56,765 nt of DNA from Actinomycetota bacterium (GTDB taxonomy: Bacteria > Actinomycetota > Actinomycetes > Nanopelagicales > Nanopelagicaceae), in assembly GCA_002737595.1 (NCBI GenBank), contig NSHZ01000003.1:1-56765 (forward strand). The letters run 5' to 3'. Each line of letters starts with the position of its first letter. The first letter of the stretch is position 1. Under the pieces are notes generated by a model. That model ran no database searches, was not told the DNA's origin, and worked only from the letters and a program-made list of their open reading frames with translations. Both the position numbers and the translations under genes were made by a program. Shown piece after piece: positions 30,714 through 40,308 of this stretch.

Positions 30714-30716
30714 GCT
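30711..30716 (+). promoter_or_regulatory. Candidate -10 element (TAGGCT) for leaderless proS
   Basis: TAGGCT overlaps the ispG stop codon (TAG) and is followed by CACCCT and the proS ATG at 30723. No ribosome-binding site fits between the two genes. Confidence 0.5.
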
Positions 30717-30722
30717 CACCCT

Positions 30723-32447
30723 ATGTTGAAGATGTCTACGCTCTTTTTGCGTACGCTGCGCGATGATCCAGCCGATGCAGAGGTAGCCAGCCATCGTCTG
30801 CTCGTTCGAGCCGGATATATCCGTCGAATCGCCGCAGGTATCTACTCATGGCTTCCATTGGGCGTCATCACCCTTCGCAACGTTGAGAACATCGTTCGTC
30901 AAGAGATGGACCAGGCAGGCTTTCAAGAGGTCCACTTTCCTGCGCTGCTTCCGCGTGAGCCATATGAGAGCACTCATCGTTGGAGTGAGTATGGACCATC
31001 TCTTTTTCGCCTGAAAGATCGCAAAGGTGCAGATTACTTACTCGGACCAACACATGAAGAGATGTTCACATTGATGGTCAAAAGCGAATACTCCTCATAT
31101 AAAGACCTGCCTGTCTCTTTGTATCAGATACAGACGAAGTATCGTGATGAGGCCCGTCCACGCAGTGGGATCATCCGCGGTCGTGAGTTTGTGATGAAGG
31201 ACTCTTATTCATTTGATATTGATGATGCCGGCCTTGATATCTCTTATCAAAGGCACCGTGATGCATATGTCAGCTGCTTTGATCGATTGGGGATGAAGTA
31301 CAACATCGTCCAAGCCGTCTCAGGTGCGATGGGTGGATCGCGCTCAGAGGAGTTTCTAGCACCCTGCGACACAGGCGAGGACACCTACGTTCTGTGCCCA
31401 CAGTGTGGTTATGCTGCAAATGTTGAGGCGATGATAACGAAGGTTGCGCCGGGTGATCCATCGGGTATTCCAGCGCTAGAGGAGTTAGACACTCCTAATA
31501 CTCCGACGATTGACTCCTTGGTTGGCGTTATGAACTCAAACTTTGGTGGTGGCCATAGTGCCGCGGATACGCTTAAAAATATTATGTTGGTTGCAGATGG
31601 AAAAGCGATTGCAGTCTTAGTACCCGGAGATCGCGAGGTAGATCTCAAGCGTCTGCAGGAGAACTTAATTGGAGTCCACGAGCTTCGTATCTTCGAAGAG
31701 GCCGACTTTGATAAGTATCCCAAGCTCGTCAAAGGCTATATAGGGCCCCAGGACGTCAAGACATTTGGGATTCCCCTCTATGCCGATCCGCGTGTGGCAC
31801 CTGGAACATCGTGGATAAGTGGTGCTAACAAGAAGAATCGCCATGCACGCTTTGTTCTCAATGGTCGCGACTTCACACCTGATGCCTATGTCGAGGCTGC
31901 AGAGGTACGCGCAGGAGATGCCTGCCCGCAGTGCGCAACACAGATTGTGATTGATCGTGCAATTGAGATAGGTCATATCTTTCAATTAGGTCGAAAGTAT
32001 GCAGATGCCCTCGACCTCACAGTCTTAGACCAGAACGGAAAGTCGCAAGTGCTCACTATGGGCTCTTACGGTATCGGTGTATCCCGGGCGGTCGCTGCGA
32101 TCGCAGAACAGACAAGTGATGAGATTGGTCTTAACTGGCCAGTTGAGATAGCACCGGCCAAGGTGCATATCGTGGCCACAGGTAAGGAGGATCTACCCTT
32201 TGATACCGCTCTGACACTTGGGCAGAATCTAGAGGACATTGGTATCTCGGTCATGCTCGATGATCGCCGAGAGGCAAGTGCTGGCGTAAAATTCAAAGAT
32301 GCTGAGTTAATCGGTAATCCCATCATCGTTGTTGTGGGTAAAGCCCTGGCCGATGGCAATGTTGAAGTGCGCCTACGATCAACTGGGGCTAAGAGCGAGG
32401 TATCTCTTGCAACTGCGGTGAGTGCTATCTCAGCACTGCTCAAGTAA
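30723..32447 (+). CDS. proS: Prolyl-tRNA synthetase, bacterial type with editing domain
   Basis: A class II aminoacyl-tRNA synthetase of 574 residues that charges tRNA(Pro). The N-terminus carries [25 protein letters not shown], typical of bacterial ProS. Motif 2 appears as [27 protein letters not shown] sequence around residues 138-160. The inserted editing domain (INS) occupies roughly residues 225-390 ([25 protein letters not shown]). Motif 3 is [14 protein letters not shown] near 448-460. The C-terminal anticodon-binding domain follows. ATG 30723 fits the -10 spacing; the internal ATG four codons on is possible. Confidence 0.97.
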   Translation: MLKMSTLFLRTLRDDPADAEVASHRLLVRAGYIRRIAAGIYSWLPLGVITLRNVENIVRQEMDQAGFQEVHFPALLPREPYESTHRWSEYGPSLFRLKDRKGADYLLGPTHEEMFTLMVKSEYSSYKDLPVSLYQIQTKYRDEARPRSGIIRGREFVMKDSYSFDIDDAGLDISYQRHRDAYVSCFDRLGMKYNIVQAVSGAMGGSRSEEFLAPCDTGEDTYVLCPQCGYAANVEAMITKVAPGDPSGIPALEELDTPNTPTIDSLVGVMNSNFGGGHSAADTLKNIMLVADGKAIAVLVPGDREVDLKRLQENLIGVHELRIFEEADFDKYPKLVKGYIGPQDVKTFGIPLYADPRVAPGTSWISGANKKNRHARFVLNGRDFTPDAYVEAAEVRAGDACPQCATQIVIDRAIEIGHIFQLGRKYADALDLTVLDQNGKSQVLTMGSYGIGVSRAVAAIAEQTSDEIGLNWPVEIAPAKVHIVATGKEDLPFDTALTLGQNLEDIGISVMLDDRREASAGVKFKDAELIGNPIIVVVGKALADGNVEVRLRSTGAKSEVSLATAVSAISALLK

Positions 32448-32456
32448 GGAGGGAAT

Positions 32457-33236
32457 ATGGCAGAGCTAAGCCTTGCAACTGGTTTATTTCTCCTGAGTGC
32501 ATCCTTCTTCGCTGGATTTATCGATTCAATCGCTGGCGGTGGGGGATTGATTCAACTTCCAGCGCTTTTAATCGGTTTACCCAAGACTGAGACGGTGACA
32601 ATTCTTGGAACAAATAAACTTGGCTCAGTCTTTGGAACTACGGTCGCAGCTGGACTTTATCGCCGAGTGATAAAACCCGAACCCAAGGTTCTACTCGCTA
32701 TGGCAGTGCCGGCATTTATTGGATCGGCCGGTGGTGCATCTCTTGCATCCTCAATCCCAACTTCAAGTATGCGTCCGCTCGTGTTGATACTTTTGATTGT
32801 CGTTGCGATCTACACCTGGCTCAAACCTGATTTAGGAAAGATAGAGCTTTTACGCCATCACGCGGCACGCCGAATTCAGATCGCAGCCCTGGCAGGAGCC
32901 ATCATCGGTTTCTATGACGGAATCTTTGGGCCAGGTACTGGCTCATTTCTGATGCTGATCTTGGTGGCCTCCCTTGGTTATGCCTTCATCACCGCCTCTG
33001 CTATCGCAAAGGTTGTCAACGTCTCAACCAATTTGGGTGCAATCCTCATCTTCGGTTTCAATGGTGCGATTATCTGGCAGATTGGATTGGCCCTGGGAGC
33101 GGCAAATGTAACTGGGGCAATCATCGGCTCTCGCCTTGCTATTCGTGGCGGTTCAACGCTGGTGCGTAAAACCTTCATGGTCGTGACCGTTGCGCTCATT
33201 GTTAAGGTAGGGATTGATACTTTTCAATTTTTCTAG
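32457..33236 (+). CDS. TSUP-family (TauE/SafE) membrane permease
   Basis: A 259-residue hydrophobic protein with about eight predicted membrane segments, beginning LSLATGLFLLSASFFAGFIDSIAGGGGLIQLPALL. The N-terminal GFIDSIAGGGGLI and the mid-protein GFYDGIFGPGTGSFLM repeat the same glycine-rich half-site, the hallmark of the TSUP (DUF81) family, members of which move sulfite, sulfoacetate or other small organic anions. The substrate cannot be deduced from position between proS and rimP. AAGGAGGG just upstream gives a strong ribosome-binding site. Confidence 0.85.
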   Translation: MAELSLATGLFLLSASFFAGFIDSIAGGGGLIQLPALLIGLPKTETVTILGTNKLGSVFGTTVAAGLYRRVIKPEPKVLLAMAVPAFIGSAGGASLASSIPTSSMRPLVLILLIVVAIYTWLKPDLGKIELLRHHAARRIQIAALAGAIIGFYDGIFGPGTGSFLMLILVASLGYAFITASAIAKVVNVSTNLGAILIFGFNGAIIWQIGLALGAANVTGAIIGSRLAIRGGSTLVRKTFMVVTVALIVKVGIDTFQFF

Positions 33237-33243
33237 TTACACT

Positions 33244-33272
33244 TGGATTACAACTTAATAAGAAAGTAGTCT
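33244..33272 (+). promoter_or_regulatory. Candidate promoter for the rimP-nusA-infB operon
   Basis: TTGGAT (33244-33249), exactly 17 bases, then TAGTCT (33267-33272). Both boxes are good, but the rimP ATG at 33276 begins only three bases later, so transcription would start at or just inside the start codon. Either the mRNA is leaderless with a short discriminator or translation begins differently. Confidence 0.4.
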
Positions 33273-33275
33273 TAT

Positions 33276-33746
33276 ATGTCACTGACACAATCTTTAACTG
33301 CGCTCCTTCTGCCTGATATCGAAAATGCAGGTTACTTTCTTGAGGAGCTTGTCGTCTCAAACCCTGGCGATCATTGCATTCTCACCTGTGTCGTAGATGG
33401 CCCAAAGCCCCTGAACCTGGATGAGGTAACCCTTCTCTCACGGTTGATTTCAGAGCATTTGGATACAAGCACACTCATTGAGGGCACCTTTACCCTTGAA
33501 GTCACATCACCGGGCGTTGACAGACCACTGACGCAGCGCCGGCACTGGGAGAAGAACGTGACCCGGATAATTGCGATGGTCTTTCATGATGGTGGCACCC
33601 TAACTGCCCGATTGACTCATTTAGGCGAGAGTGATGCCATATTTGTTGAAAATATCAAGGGTCGGATGAAGTCACACACCGTTGTCTTGGCCGATATCAA
33701 GCGAGCACAGGTGCAAGTCGAATTCAGTCGTAAGGATGAGAAGTAA
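33276..33746 (+). CDS. rimP: Ribosome maturation factor RimP
   Basis: RimP assists 30S subunit assembly. The 156-residue protein has the two-domain family plan: the N-terminal alpha/beta domain with GYFLEELVVSNPG and LDEVTLLSRLISEHLD, the motif FTLEVTSPGVDRPLTQRRHWEKN, and a C-terminal Sm-like domain. It heads the conserved rimP-nusA-infB-rbfA-truB-ribF cluster and its stop codon abuts nusA. Confidence 0.94.
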   Translation: MSLTQSLTALLLPDIENAGYFLEELVVSNPGDHCILTCVVDGPKPLNLDEVTLLSRLISEHLDTSTLIEGTFTLEVTSPGVDRPLTQRRHWEKNVTRIIAMVFHDGGTLTARLTHLGESDAIFVENIKGRMKSHTVVLADIKRAQVQVEFSRKDEK

Positions 33747-34718
33747 ATGCATGTAGAGATGAGTGCATTAGTCGAGATGACAACGCAGAAGGAGATCGCA
33801 CTCGAGCAGCTCATTTATGCCATTGAAATTGGAGTCTTAACGGCTTACAACCAGAGTGATGAATCCAAGCGCCATGCAAGAGCGGTTTTAGATCGTGAGA
33901 GTGGTGAAATCTCAATACTGGTTCCAGAGTTCAATGAGCTCGGTGAGAAAATTGGCGATGTCATAGACATGCCGGCTGGGTTCTCTCGGATAGCGACATC
34001 GACGGCAAGGCAGATCATCAAGTTGAAGATGCGTGAGACTAATGATGCATCCATCGTTGGTGAGTTCACTGGCAATGTTGGAGATGTCATATCAGGAGTT
34101 GTTGCGCAGGGTCGTGATCCAAAAATGATCAACGTCAACTTAGGGCGCACAGAGGGTCGCATACCTCCGCAGGAGCAAGTACCAGGGGAGATCTATAATC
34201 ACGGCGATCGCATTAAATGCTTTGTCGTAGAGGTAAAGCAGGGTTTGAAAGGCCCAGAAATTATGCTATCTCGAAGCCACCCCGCACTTGTCAAGCAGCT
34301 CTTCGCATTTGAAGTTCCAGAGATTAATGATCGCATCGTTGAGATTATGGCCGTTGCCCGCGAGGCTGGTCATCGCAGCAAAGTTGCGGTCAAATCCCAT
34401 CGCGCAGGTGTGAGCCCTAAAGGCTCACTCATTGGCCCCATGGGCTCACGAGCTCGCGCAGTCATGGATGAGCTCCATGGAGAAAAAATCGACATCGTGG
34501 ATTGGTCTGATGATCCAGCGATCTTTGTCGGCCATGCACTAGCCCCAGCTAAGGTCATCTCGGTTGAGATCACCGACCTTGCAGGGCGCTGTGCCAAAGT
34601 TGTGGTTCCGGACTATCAGTTATCTCTGGCCATTGGAAAAGATGGACAGAATGCACGCCTGGCTGCACGCCTGACCGGCTGGCGTATCGATATTCATCCC
34701 GATACTCCCATTATGTAA
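33747..34718 (+). CDS. nusA: Transcription termination/antitermination factor NusA
   Basis: NusA binds RNA polymerase and nascent RNA to modulate pausing, termination and antitermination. The 323 residues contain the N-terminal polymerase-binding domain, an S1 domain (GDVISGVVAQGRDPKMINVNLG), and two KH domains (SHRAGVSPKGSLIGPMGSRA; YQLSLAIGKDGQNARLAARLTGW). The acidic C-terminal repeats of E. coli NusA are absent, as usual in actinobacteria. AAGGATGAG before ATG 33747 supports that start; ATG 33759 is possible. ylxR, the usual next gene, is missing. Confidence 0.95.
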   Translation: MHVEMSALVEMTTQKEIALEQLIYAIEIGVLTAYNQSDESKRHARAVLDRESGEISILVPEFNELGEKIGDVIDMPAGFSRIATSTARQIIKLKMRETNDASIVGEFTGNVGDVISGVVAQGRDPKMINVNLGRTEGRIPPQEQVPGEIYNHGDRIKCFVVEVKQGLKGPEIMLSRSHPALVKQLFAFEVPEINDRIVEIMAVAREAGHRSKVAVKSHRAGVSPKGSLIGPMGSRARAVMDELHGEKIDIVDWSDDPAIFVGHALAPAKVISVEITDLAGRCAKVVVPDYQLSLAIGKDGQNARLAARLTGWRIDIHPDTPIM

Positions 34719-34867
34719 AGCGGGCCCTGATTGGATAAGATAAGGGAGTTCACCAACAATCGAAATGGATAAGAAAGATATGAAACTCACATGAGCTCGC
34801 TAGGACTATGAGGTCGTACAACTAGGGCTTGCATGTGATGTATATGCGGGCCAAGACAGGGGAAAAT

Positions 34868-37540
34868 GTGTCAAAGGTCCGCGTACACGAGTTAGCAAAA
34901 CAACTCGGTATGGAGAGCAAGGTCGTACTTGCAAAGCTCCAAGAAATGGGCGAATTCGTCCGATCGGCTTCATCCACGGTTGAGGCGCCCGTTGTGCGCA
35001 AACTCATCGAGTTATATCCAGATGCAAAGCCCGTTGAGGAGAAGAAGCCTGTCAAAAAGGCGGCTGCAAAAAAAGCCGCTATAAAACCTAAAGAAGAGGT
35101 AAGCGCCGAACAGGCAGCCTCACTGGCCGCTGAGCTCGGAGTTGATTTAGAGGCGCTTAAAGCTGAGCAAGTGCGCTCAGAGTTACATAAGGCCGAGATG
35201 GCTGCAAAGGCAGAGGCAGAGCGTGCAGCACAGAGTGCACCAGAGGCCGAGGTTGCAAAGCCGGCTCCACGTGTAGGTAATAATCCATTCTCATCTGGGC
35301 CATCTGTTGTTCCGCGTCCACCGCGTCCAGGTAATAATCCATTCTCAACTGGGGGCACAACTCCACGTCCACCACAACGTCCACCAGGTGCGCCACGTCC
35401 AGGAATGGCAGGTGCTCGTCCAGGTTCAGTACGTCCAGGCTTTGCCGCACGTCCACCAAGTTCGCGTCCGGCAACCGGTGCAGGTTTTCCTGCGCGCACC
35501 AGCGCTGGCCCAACAACTAGCTCTCCCTACAAGAGTGGCGGCCCAACTGGCGCACCCACGACAGGTGCACCCACTCGTCCAGGCGGTGGTCGCCCACCAC
35601 AACGTGGAGGTGCAGGCGGAGCATTTGGAAAGAATGCGAGCAAGAAATCTGGTCGCAAAGCAAAGTCACGTAAGGCCCTTCGCGATGAGTTCGACAATAT
35701 GCAAGCACCACAACTTGGTGGCGCAGTTGTTCCACATGGCGATGGAAAGACCCCCATCCGTATGCGCCGCGGTTCATCTCTAGCTGATTTCGCCGACAAG
35801 ATTGGCGCAGATCCAGCGGCACTAGTTGCCGCTCTCTTTCACTTAGGCGAAATGGTCACGGCAACACAATCGGTGGATGCAGATACCTTTGAGATTCTAG
35901 GTGTTCAGCTTGGATATGTTATTGCGATAGTAAGTCCTGAAGATGAGGATCGCGAGCTTTTGCAGGGCTTTGATATCGATTTGATGGATGAGTTAGCCCA
36001 GATTAATCCTGATTCACTCGTTGCGCGTCCACCAGTGGTAACTGTCATGGGCCACGTCGATCACGGTAAAACATCACTTCTAGATGCGATCCGTAAGAGC
36101 GAGGTGATGAAATCCGAGGCTGGAGGAATCACCCAGCACATTGGTGCCTACCAAATTCACCATGATCACAACGGTCTTAACCGTGCGATTACATTTATCG
36201 ACACTCCAGGTCACGAAGCATTCACCGCCATGCGTGCCCGAGGCGCAAAGGTGACTGATATCGCCGTGCTTGTCGTCGCCGCCGATGATGGCATCATGCC
36301 GCAGACAATCGAGGCGCTCAATCACGCCCAAGCCGCTGATGTACCCATCGTTGTCGCCGTCAATAAGATGGATAAAGAGGGTGCTAACGCCGATAAGGTC
36401 CGTCAGCAGTTGACTGAGTACAACTTGATCGCAGAGGAGTACGGCGGAGAGACGATCTTCGTAAACGTCTCGGCTAAATCTGGACAAGGTGTAGATGATC
36501 TGATCGAATCAATCCTTCTCACAGCCGATGCGGCTATCGATCTTCGCGCAGTTGCCGATGAGAGCGCACGAGGAGTAGCGATCGAGGCTCACCTGGATCG
36601 TGGCCGTGGCCCAGTGACAACAGTTCTCATCCAACGAGGAACGTTGAAGGTTGGCGATGCAATCGTTGCCGGTGGTTCATTTGGTCGCGTGCGCGCGATG
36701 CTCGATGAAAATGGCGATAGTGTTGAAACTGCTGGGCCATCTCGTCCAGTTCAGGTTCTCGGATTCACATCGGTACCAAGTGCTGGAGATACATTCCTCG
36801 TTGCCGATGAAGATCGCACCGCACGCCAGATCGCAGAGAAGCGTCAGGCCGCTGAGCGAAATGCACAGCTTGCCAAGGCGCGCAAGAAGGTCTCCCTGGA
36901 AGACTTTATGGAGCAGTCCAAAGTCTCAACACTCAACTTGATTCTCAAAGGAGATGTGAGTGGCTCGGTAGAGGCACTCGAAGAGGCACTCATGGCACTT
37001 GATGTCGGTGCTGAAGTTGATCTTCGTGTTATTCACCGCGGTGTCGGTGCTGTGACCAAGAGCGATATCACATTGGCCTCGGCATCTACGGCAGTTGTAA
37101 TCGGCTTCAACGTCAAACCTGAACCACAGACTGCGATCTACGCCGATCAAGAGGGTGTTGAAGTGCGCTTCTATTCAGTCATCTACCAGGCGATCGAGGA
37201 GATTGAACTCTCACTCAAAGGTCTGCTCAAGCCGATTTATGAAGAGATCATTCTCGGTAATGCCGAAGTTCGTGAGATCTTCAAATCCTCCAAGGCTGGA
37301 AATATCGCTGGCTCGGTCGTTAAAGATGGAATCATCCGACGCAATGCAAAGGCCCGCATCTTGCGAGGCGATCAGATTCTCGTCGATGATCTCACAATCG
37401 ACTCACTCAAGCGCTTCAAAGACGATGCTAATGAGGTCAAAGAGGGCTTTGAGTGCGGAATTGGACTTGGCAGCATGAAAGAGATTGCTATCGGGGACAC
37501 GATTCAGGTATTCGAGATGCGTGAGAAAAAGAGAGAGTAA
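34868..37540 (+). CDS. infB: Translation initiation factor IF-2
   Basis: IF-2 is the GTPase that brings initiator tRNA to the 30S subunit. GTG 34868, preceded by AGGGG, gives 890 residues starting [20 protein letters not shown], the canonical actinobacterial N-terminus; codons upstream in the same frame are not conserved. Residues about 70-265 are low-complexity: an Ala/Lys-rich stretch, then a Pro/Arg/Gly-rich linker with two GNNPFS repeats. G-domain motifs are GHVDHGKT (about 395), DTPGHE (about 445) and NKMD (about 498). The beta-barrel and C-terminal domains are complete. Confidence 0.95.
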   Translation: MSKVRVHELAKQLGMESKVVLAKLQEMGEFVRSASSTVEAPVVRKLIELYPDAKPVEEKKPVKKAAAKKAAIKPKEEVSAEQAASLAAELGVDLEALKAEQVRSELHKAEMAAKAEAERAAQSAPEAEVAKPAPRVGNNPFSSGPSVVPRPPRPGNNPFSTGGTTPRPPQRPPGAPRPGMAGARPGSVRPGFAARPPSSRPATGAGFPARTSAGPTTSSPYKSGGPTGAPTTGAPTRPGGGRPPQRGGAGGAFGKNASKKSGRKAKSRKALRDEFDNMQAPQLGGAVVPHGDGKTPIRMRRGSSLADFADKIGADPAALVAALFHLGEMVTATQSVDADTFEILGVQLGYVIAIVSPEDEDRELLQGFDIDLMDELAQINPDSLVARPPVVTVMGHVDHGKTSLLDAIRKSEVMKSEAGGITQHIGAYQIHHDHNGLNRAITFIDTPGHEAFTAMRARGAKVTDIAVLVVAADDGIMPQTIEALNHAQAADVPIVVAVNKMDKEGANADKVRQQLTEYNLIAEEYGGETIFVNVSAKSGQGVDDLIESILLTADAAIDLRAVADESARGVAIEAHLDRGRGPVTTVLIQRGTLKVGDAIVAGGSFGRVRAMLDENGDSVETAGPSRPVQVLGFTSVPSAGDTFLVADEDRTARQIAEKRQAAERNAQLAKARKKVSLEDFMEQSKVSTLNLILKGDVSGSVEALEEALMALDVGAEVDLRVIHRGVGAVTKSDITLASASTAVVIGFNVKPEPQTAIYADQEGVEVRFYSVIYQAIEEIELSLKGLLKPIYEEIILGNAEVREIFKSSKAGNIAGSVVKDGIIRRNAKARILRGDQILVDDLTIDSLKRFKDDANEVKEGFECGIGLGSMKEIAIGDTIQVFEMREKKRE

Positions 37541-37543
37541 GAG

Positions 37544-37978
37544 ATGAATCCATCACACCGAACCTTGAAAGTGGCCGACCGCATCAAAGTAGTCGTGGCA
37601 CAGATTTTAGAGACGAAGATCAAAGATCCGCGTCTAGGATTCATTACCGTTACCGATGCACGGGTCACTGGTGACCTGCAGATAGCCTCGATCTTCTATA
37701 CCGTTCTTGGCGATATCGAGGCACGTGCATCGACTGCCGCCGCCCTTGAGAGCGCAAAAGGTGCGATTCGATCGGCCTTAGGACGCGAGCTTGGGCTGCG
37801 GATAACTCCCTCCATTGAGTTCTTCGAAGATGGTCTTCCAGAGAGTGCGAAGGCTCTTGACTCATTGCTAGCAAAAGTTCACGAACAAGATGCGCAGGTT
37901 GCAGCGATGCGTAAAAATGCGACATATGCCGGGGGAGAAGATCCATATAAGGCCCCGCGTATCATCGAGTCGGAGTAA
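37544..37978 (+). CDS. rbfA: Ribosome-binding factor A
   Basis: RbfA is a 30S assembly and cold-adaptation factor with a KH-like fold. The 144-residue product carries VADRIKVVVAQILETKIKDPRLGFITVTDARVTGDLQ as its conserved N-terminal half (residues about 9-45) and RSALGRELGLRITPSIEFFEDG later. The C-terminal 30 residues are poorly conserved. It starts three bases after infB and is followed immediately by truB. Confidence 0.94.
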   Translation: MNPSHRTLKVADRIKVVVAQILETKIKDPRLGFITVTDARVTGDLQIASIFYTVLGDIEARASTAAALESAKGAIRSALGRELGLRITPSIEFFEDGLPESAKALDSLLAKVHEQDAQVAAMRKNATYAGGEDPYKAPRIIESE

Positions 37979-37998
37979 TCATCGATCACGGCTTTCTG

Positions 37999-38874
37999 GT
38001 GATAGATAAAGAGCCAGGGATGACAAGTCATGACGTGGTCGCTATCGCCCGTCGCGTATTAGGAACTCGAAAAGTCGGTCACGCTGGGACTCTCGATCCC
38101 ATGGCCACTGGAGTATTGATTCTGGGCTTTAACAACGGCACTCGTCTATTGGGCTACATCACAAATGGTGATAAGAGTTATCAAGCAACCATGGTCTTAG
38201 GTGCTGCAACAATCACTGATGATCGTGAGGGTGAGATTCTCTCCCAAAAAGATGCAAGCGGGATAAGCGATGATGAGATTGAAATTGAGTTAGCAAAGAT
38301 GCGTGGAGCAATCATGCAGCGTCCTAGCTCAGTATCTGCAGTCAAAGTTGATGGTGAGCGAGCCTATGCCCGTGTGCGGGCAGGTGAAACTCTCGAAATC
38401 GCGGCTAGAGAGATAACTATTAGTCAGTTAGATATGCAGGTAATCCGTCGCTTTGATACATCCATTGAAGTAGATATCGAAGTTACATGCTCGGCCGGTA
38501 CCTTTATCCGAGCGATAGCCCGTGATTGTGGGCAGGCACTTGGCGTGGGCGGACATCTCTCATCTCTGCGCCGCACGCGCATCGCTAGCTACGGATTGGA
38601 TTGCGCGATCACATTGGAGCAGTTAAAAATCGGTGATTTCAGCCCCTTGCCACTGGGTGATGTCGCCCGTGGGGTCTTTAGCACTCGCGAGTTACATGTC
38701 GATGAGCGAGCCGAACTCTCCTTTGGTCGTCCATTGACCTGCAATCCAAGTGATGAGATCTACGCCGGTATGAGCGGTGATAACGAGTTGATCGCACTCC
38801 TTGCCAATAAAGATGGCTTTGCCAAACCTATTGCCGTGTTCGCTGCGGCACAACAGGGGAGGATGAGTTTATGA
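37999..38874 (+). CDS. truB: tRNA pseudouridine55 synthase (start codon uncertain)
   Basis: TruB makes pseudouridine 55 in the T-loop of tRNAs. The catalytic Asp lies in HAGTLDPMATGVLILG, and VGHAGTLDP and CSAGTFIRAIARDCG are family motifs. The first usable start codon is GTG 37999, giving MIDKEPGMTSHDVV. The preceding codons (37978-37998: ATC ATC GAT CAC GGC TTT CTG) encode IIDHGFL, which continues the conserved N-terminal strand GFLVIDKEPG of the family, yet contain no ATG, GTG or TTG. GGAG at 37972-37975 would serve a start at about 37981. A non-canonical ATC or CTG start, or a base error, is likely. The end overlaps ribF by four bases. Confidence 0.9.
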   Translation: MIDKEPGMTSHDVVAIARRVLGTRKVGHAGTLDPMATGVLILGFNNGTRLLGYITNGDKSYQATMVLGAATITDDREGEILSQKDASGISDDEIEIELAKMRGAIMQRPSSVSAVKVDGERAYARVRAGETLEIAAREITISQLDMQVIRRFDTSIEVDIEVTCSAGTFIRAIARDCGQALGVGGHLSSLRRTRIASYGLDCAITLEQLKIGDFSPLPLGDVARGVFSTRELHVDERAELSFGRPLTCNPSDEIYAGMSGDNELIALLANKDGFAKPIAVFAAAQQGRMSL

Positions 38875-39743
38875 GCGTCGTAGTGATCGGTGTATTCGAT
38901 GGAGTGCATAAGGGCCATCAAGATGTTCTAACGCGCGCCAGGGCGATCGCGGGCGATAAGAAAATTATCGCACTCACTTTTGACCCACATCCAGTGAGCA
39001 TAATCGCACCAGATCATGCACCCACTCTTCTGACAACTCTCTCGGATCGCATCGAGCTATTAAAGATTCACAACGCCGATCAAGTAGCTGTTATGGCTTT
39101 TACTCACGACTTTGCCGCGCTGAGCCCTACGGATTTCGTGGAGAAAATCCTTGTTCAACAGTTGGGTGCAACTACAGTGGTTGTTGGTAAGAATTTTACA
39201 TATGGCCATAAAGCCGCAGGCACAGTTCTCACACTTGCGCAGTTTCCCGGCTTTGAAACTATAGTTTTGGATCTGGCGCCACAAGATGGTGAGGCAGTTT
39301 CATCTACGCGAATCCGAAGACTTGTTATCGAAGGTAATGTGGAGAAAGCACGCGAGCTATTGACCCGACCTCATCGATTGGATGGAATCGTGGTGCATGG
39401 TGAGAAGCGTGGACGTGAGATTGGTTACCCCACTGCAAATCTAGGTGAGATAGATAATCAGAGTATTCCTGCAGATGGCGTATACGCAGGCTGGTTGAGC
39501 GTCGGAATCGATCGCTGGCCAGCGGCGATTTCAATTGGTACTAACCCAACATTTGCAGGAGTACGGGCGCGCCAAGTTGAGGCATATGCCATCGATCAAG
39601 TTGGGCTCGAGCTTTACTCACGCCAGGCAAGTGTCGAATTTGGTTGGCGTCTTCGAGAGACCGTGGCATTTGATGGCCTTGAGCCGATGCTCGTTCAGAT
39701 GGCGAAAGACTGCGCCAGGGCCCGCGAACTCACTGCGCTCTGA
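38871..39743 (+). CDS. ribF: Bifunctional riboflavin kinase/FAD synthetase
   Basis: RibF phosphorylates riboflavin to FMN and adenylylates FMN to FAD. The N-terminal FAD synthetase domain has GVFDGVHKGHQDVL near residues 7-20 and the ISSTRIR-like motif AVSSTRIRRLV. The C-terminal kinase domain begins near residue 165 with the PTAN motif in GREIGYPTANLG and GTNPTFAG. At 290 residues it is 15-25 shorter than most homologues because the N-terminal lead is nearly absent; the ATGA overlap with truB supports the chosen start. Confidence 0.94.
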   Translation: MSVVVIGVFDGVHKGHQDVLTRARAIAGDKKIIALTFDPHPVSIIAPDHAPTLLTTLSDRIELLKIHNADQVAVMAFTHDFAALSPTDFVEKILVQQLGATTVVVGKNFTYGHKAAGTVLTLAQFPGFETIVLDLAPQDGEAVSSTRIRRLVIEGNVEKARELLTRPHRLDGIVVHGEKRGREIGYPTANLGEIDNQSIPADGVYAGWLSVGIDRWPAAISIGTNPTFAGVRARQVEAYAIDQVGLELYSRQASVEFGWRLRETVAFDGLEPMLVQMAKDCARARELTAL

Positions 39744-39751
39744 TCCACGAT

Positions 39752-39825
39752 TTCACCTATCTATAGCCCCACTGGTAGCCTTTGAACACAACGAGAAAGC
39801 GAATTTCCGTGAGGTACACCGGAAA
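39752..39825 (+). promoter_or_regulatory. rpsO upstream region: promoter and leader hairpin
   Basis: TTCACC (39752-39757), 18 bases, TAGCCT (39776-39781) is a plausible promoter. Downstream, TTTCCGTG (39804-39811) pairs with CACCGGAAA (39817-39825), 8 bp with one bulged C and an AGGTA loop. A hairpin in the rpsO leader is the usual site for S15 autoregulation, though S15 leader structures differ widely between phyla, so this is suggestive only. Confidence 0.35.
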
Positions 39826-39864
39826 ACCCCGTGATCACCAGAAAACAATAGGAGAACTACGTAT

Positions 39865-40134
39865 ATGGCACTAAAACCAGAGGCAACAGCTGCAATCGTA
39901 AAAGAGTATGGCTCGACTCCTACTGACACGGGAAGTCCTGAAACCCAGGTCGCTTTGCTGTCCAAGCGCATTGAAGAGATCACAACACATTTACAGACCA
40001 ACCCACATGACCACCACAACCGTCGTGGCCTTTTGTTACTCGTTGGTCGTCGTCGTCGAGTTCTTCAGTATCTGTCGAAGACAGATATCAATCGTTATCG
40101 TGCAATTATCGAAAAGCTCGGTATTCGCCGCTAA
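39865..40134 (+). CDS. rpsO: Small ribosomal subunit protein S15
   Basis: S15 is a primary 16S rRNA-binding protein of the 30S platform. The 89-residue length is standard. Family signature: [20 protein letters not shown], then [29 protein letters not shown] in the middle helices. AGGAG about ten bases before ATG 39865 serves as ribosome-binding site. The gene precedes pnp, a nearly universal bacterial pair. Confidence 0.98.
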   Translation: MALKPEATAAIVKEYGSTPTDTGSPETQVALLSKRIEEITTHLQTNPHDHHNRRGLLLLVGRRRRVLQYLSKTDINRYRAIIEKLGIRR

Positions 40135-40149
40135 GTAAAAAAATAGCTA

Positions 40150-40296
40150 CCCACTAGAGGATGAATGGTCCTCGGTAGTGGTTTCCGCAAGGGCTCTTGA
40201 TGAGCGTGCGTGAACTTCGATCGGAGATTCATTGTTAGTTCTCGGTGTGGTAGCCCGAAATTGAGATAGCTGTTCCAAGCGTTCTCAAAACTAACT
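40150..40296 (+). promoter_or_regulatory. pnp leader, Actino-pnp-like structured element
   Basis: The 174-base rpsO-pnp gap is strongly structured. Hairpin A: CCACTAGAGGA (40151-40161) pairs with TCCTC (40169-40173), a GG bulge, and TAGTGG (40176-40181), 11 bp. Stem B: GTTAGTT (40234-40240) pairs with AACTAAC (40289-40295), enclosing TCTC (40240-40243) with GAGA (40263-40266) and CGG with CCG. The 3' strand of stem B ends just before AAAGGAGG (40297-40304), the pnp ribosome-binding site. The Actino-pnp RNA motif is known at this position in actinobacteria; assignment here is by position and structure, not by consensus match. Hairpin A could be an RNase III-type processing site. Confidence 0.55.
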
Positions 40297-40308
40297 AAAG
40301 GAGGACCC

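Noticed and set aside
34764..34793. Nine-codon frame MDKKDMKLT as a ylxR remnant
   Set aside because: Too short and without the conserved YlxR residues; probably chance.
35270..35640. Repeats and a long minus-strand open frame inside infB
   Set aside because: The repeats encode the Pro/Gly/Arg-rich IF-2 linker with GNNPFS units; the antisense frames arise from its biased codons.
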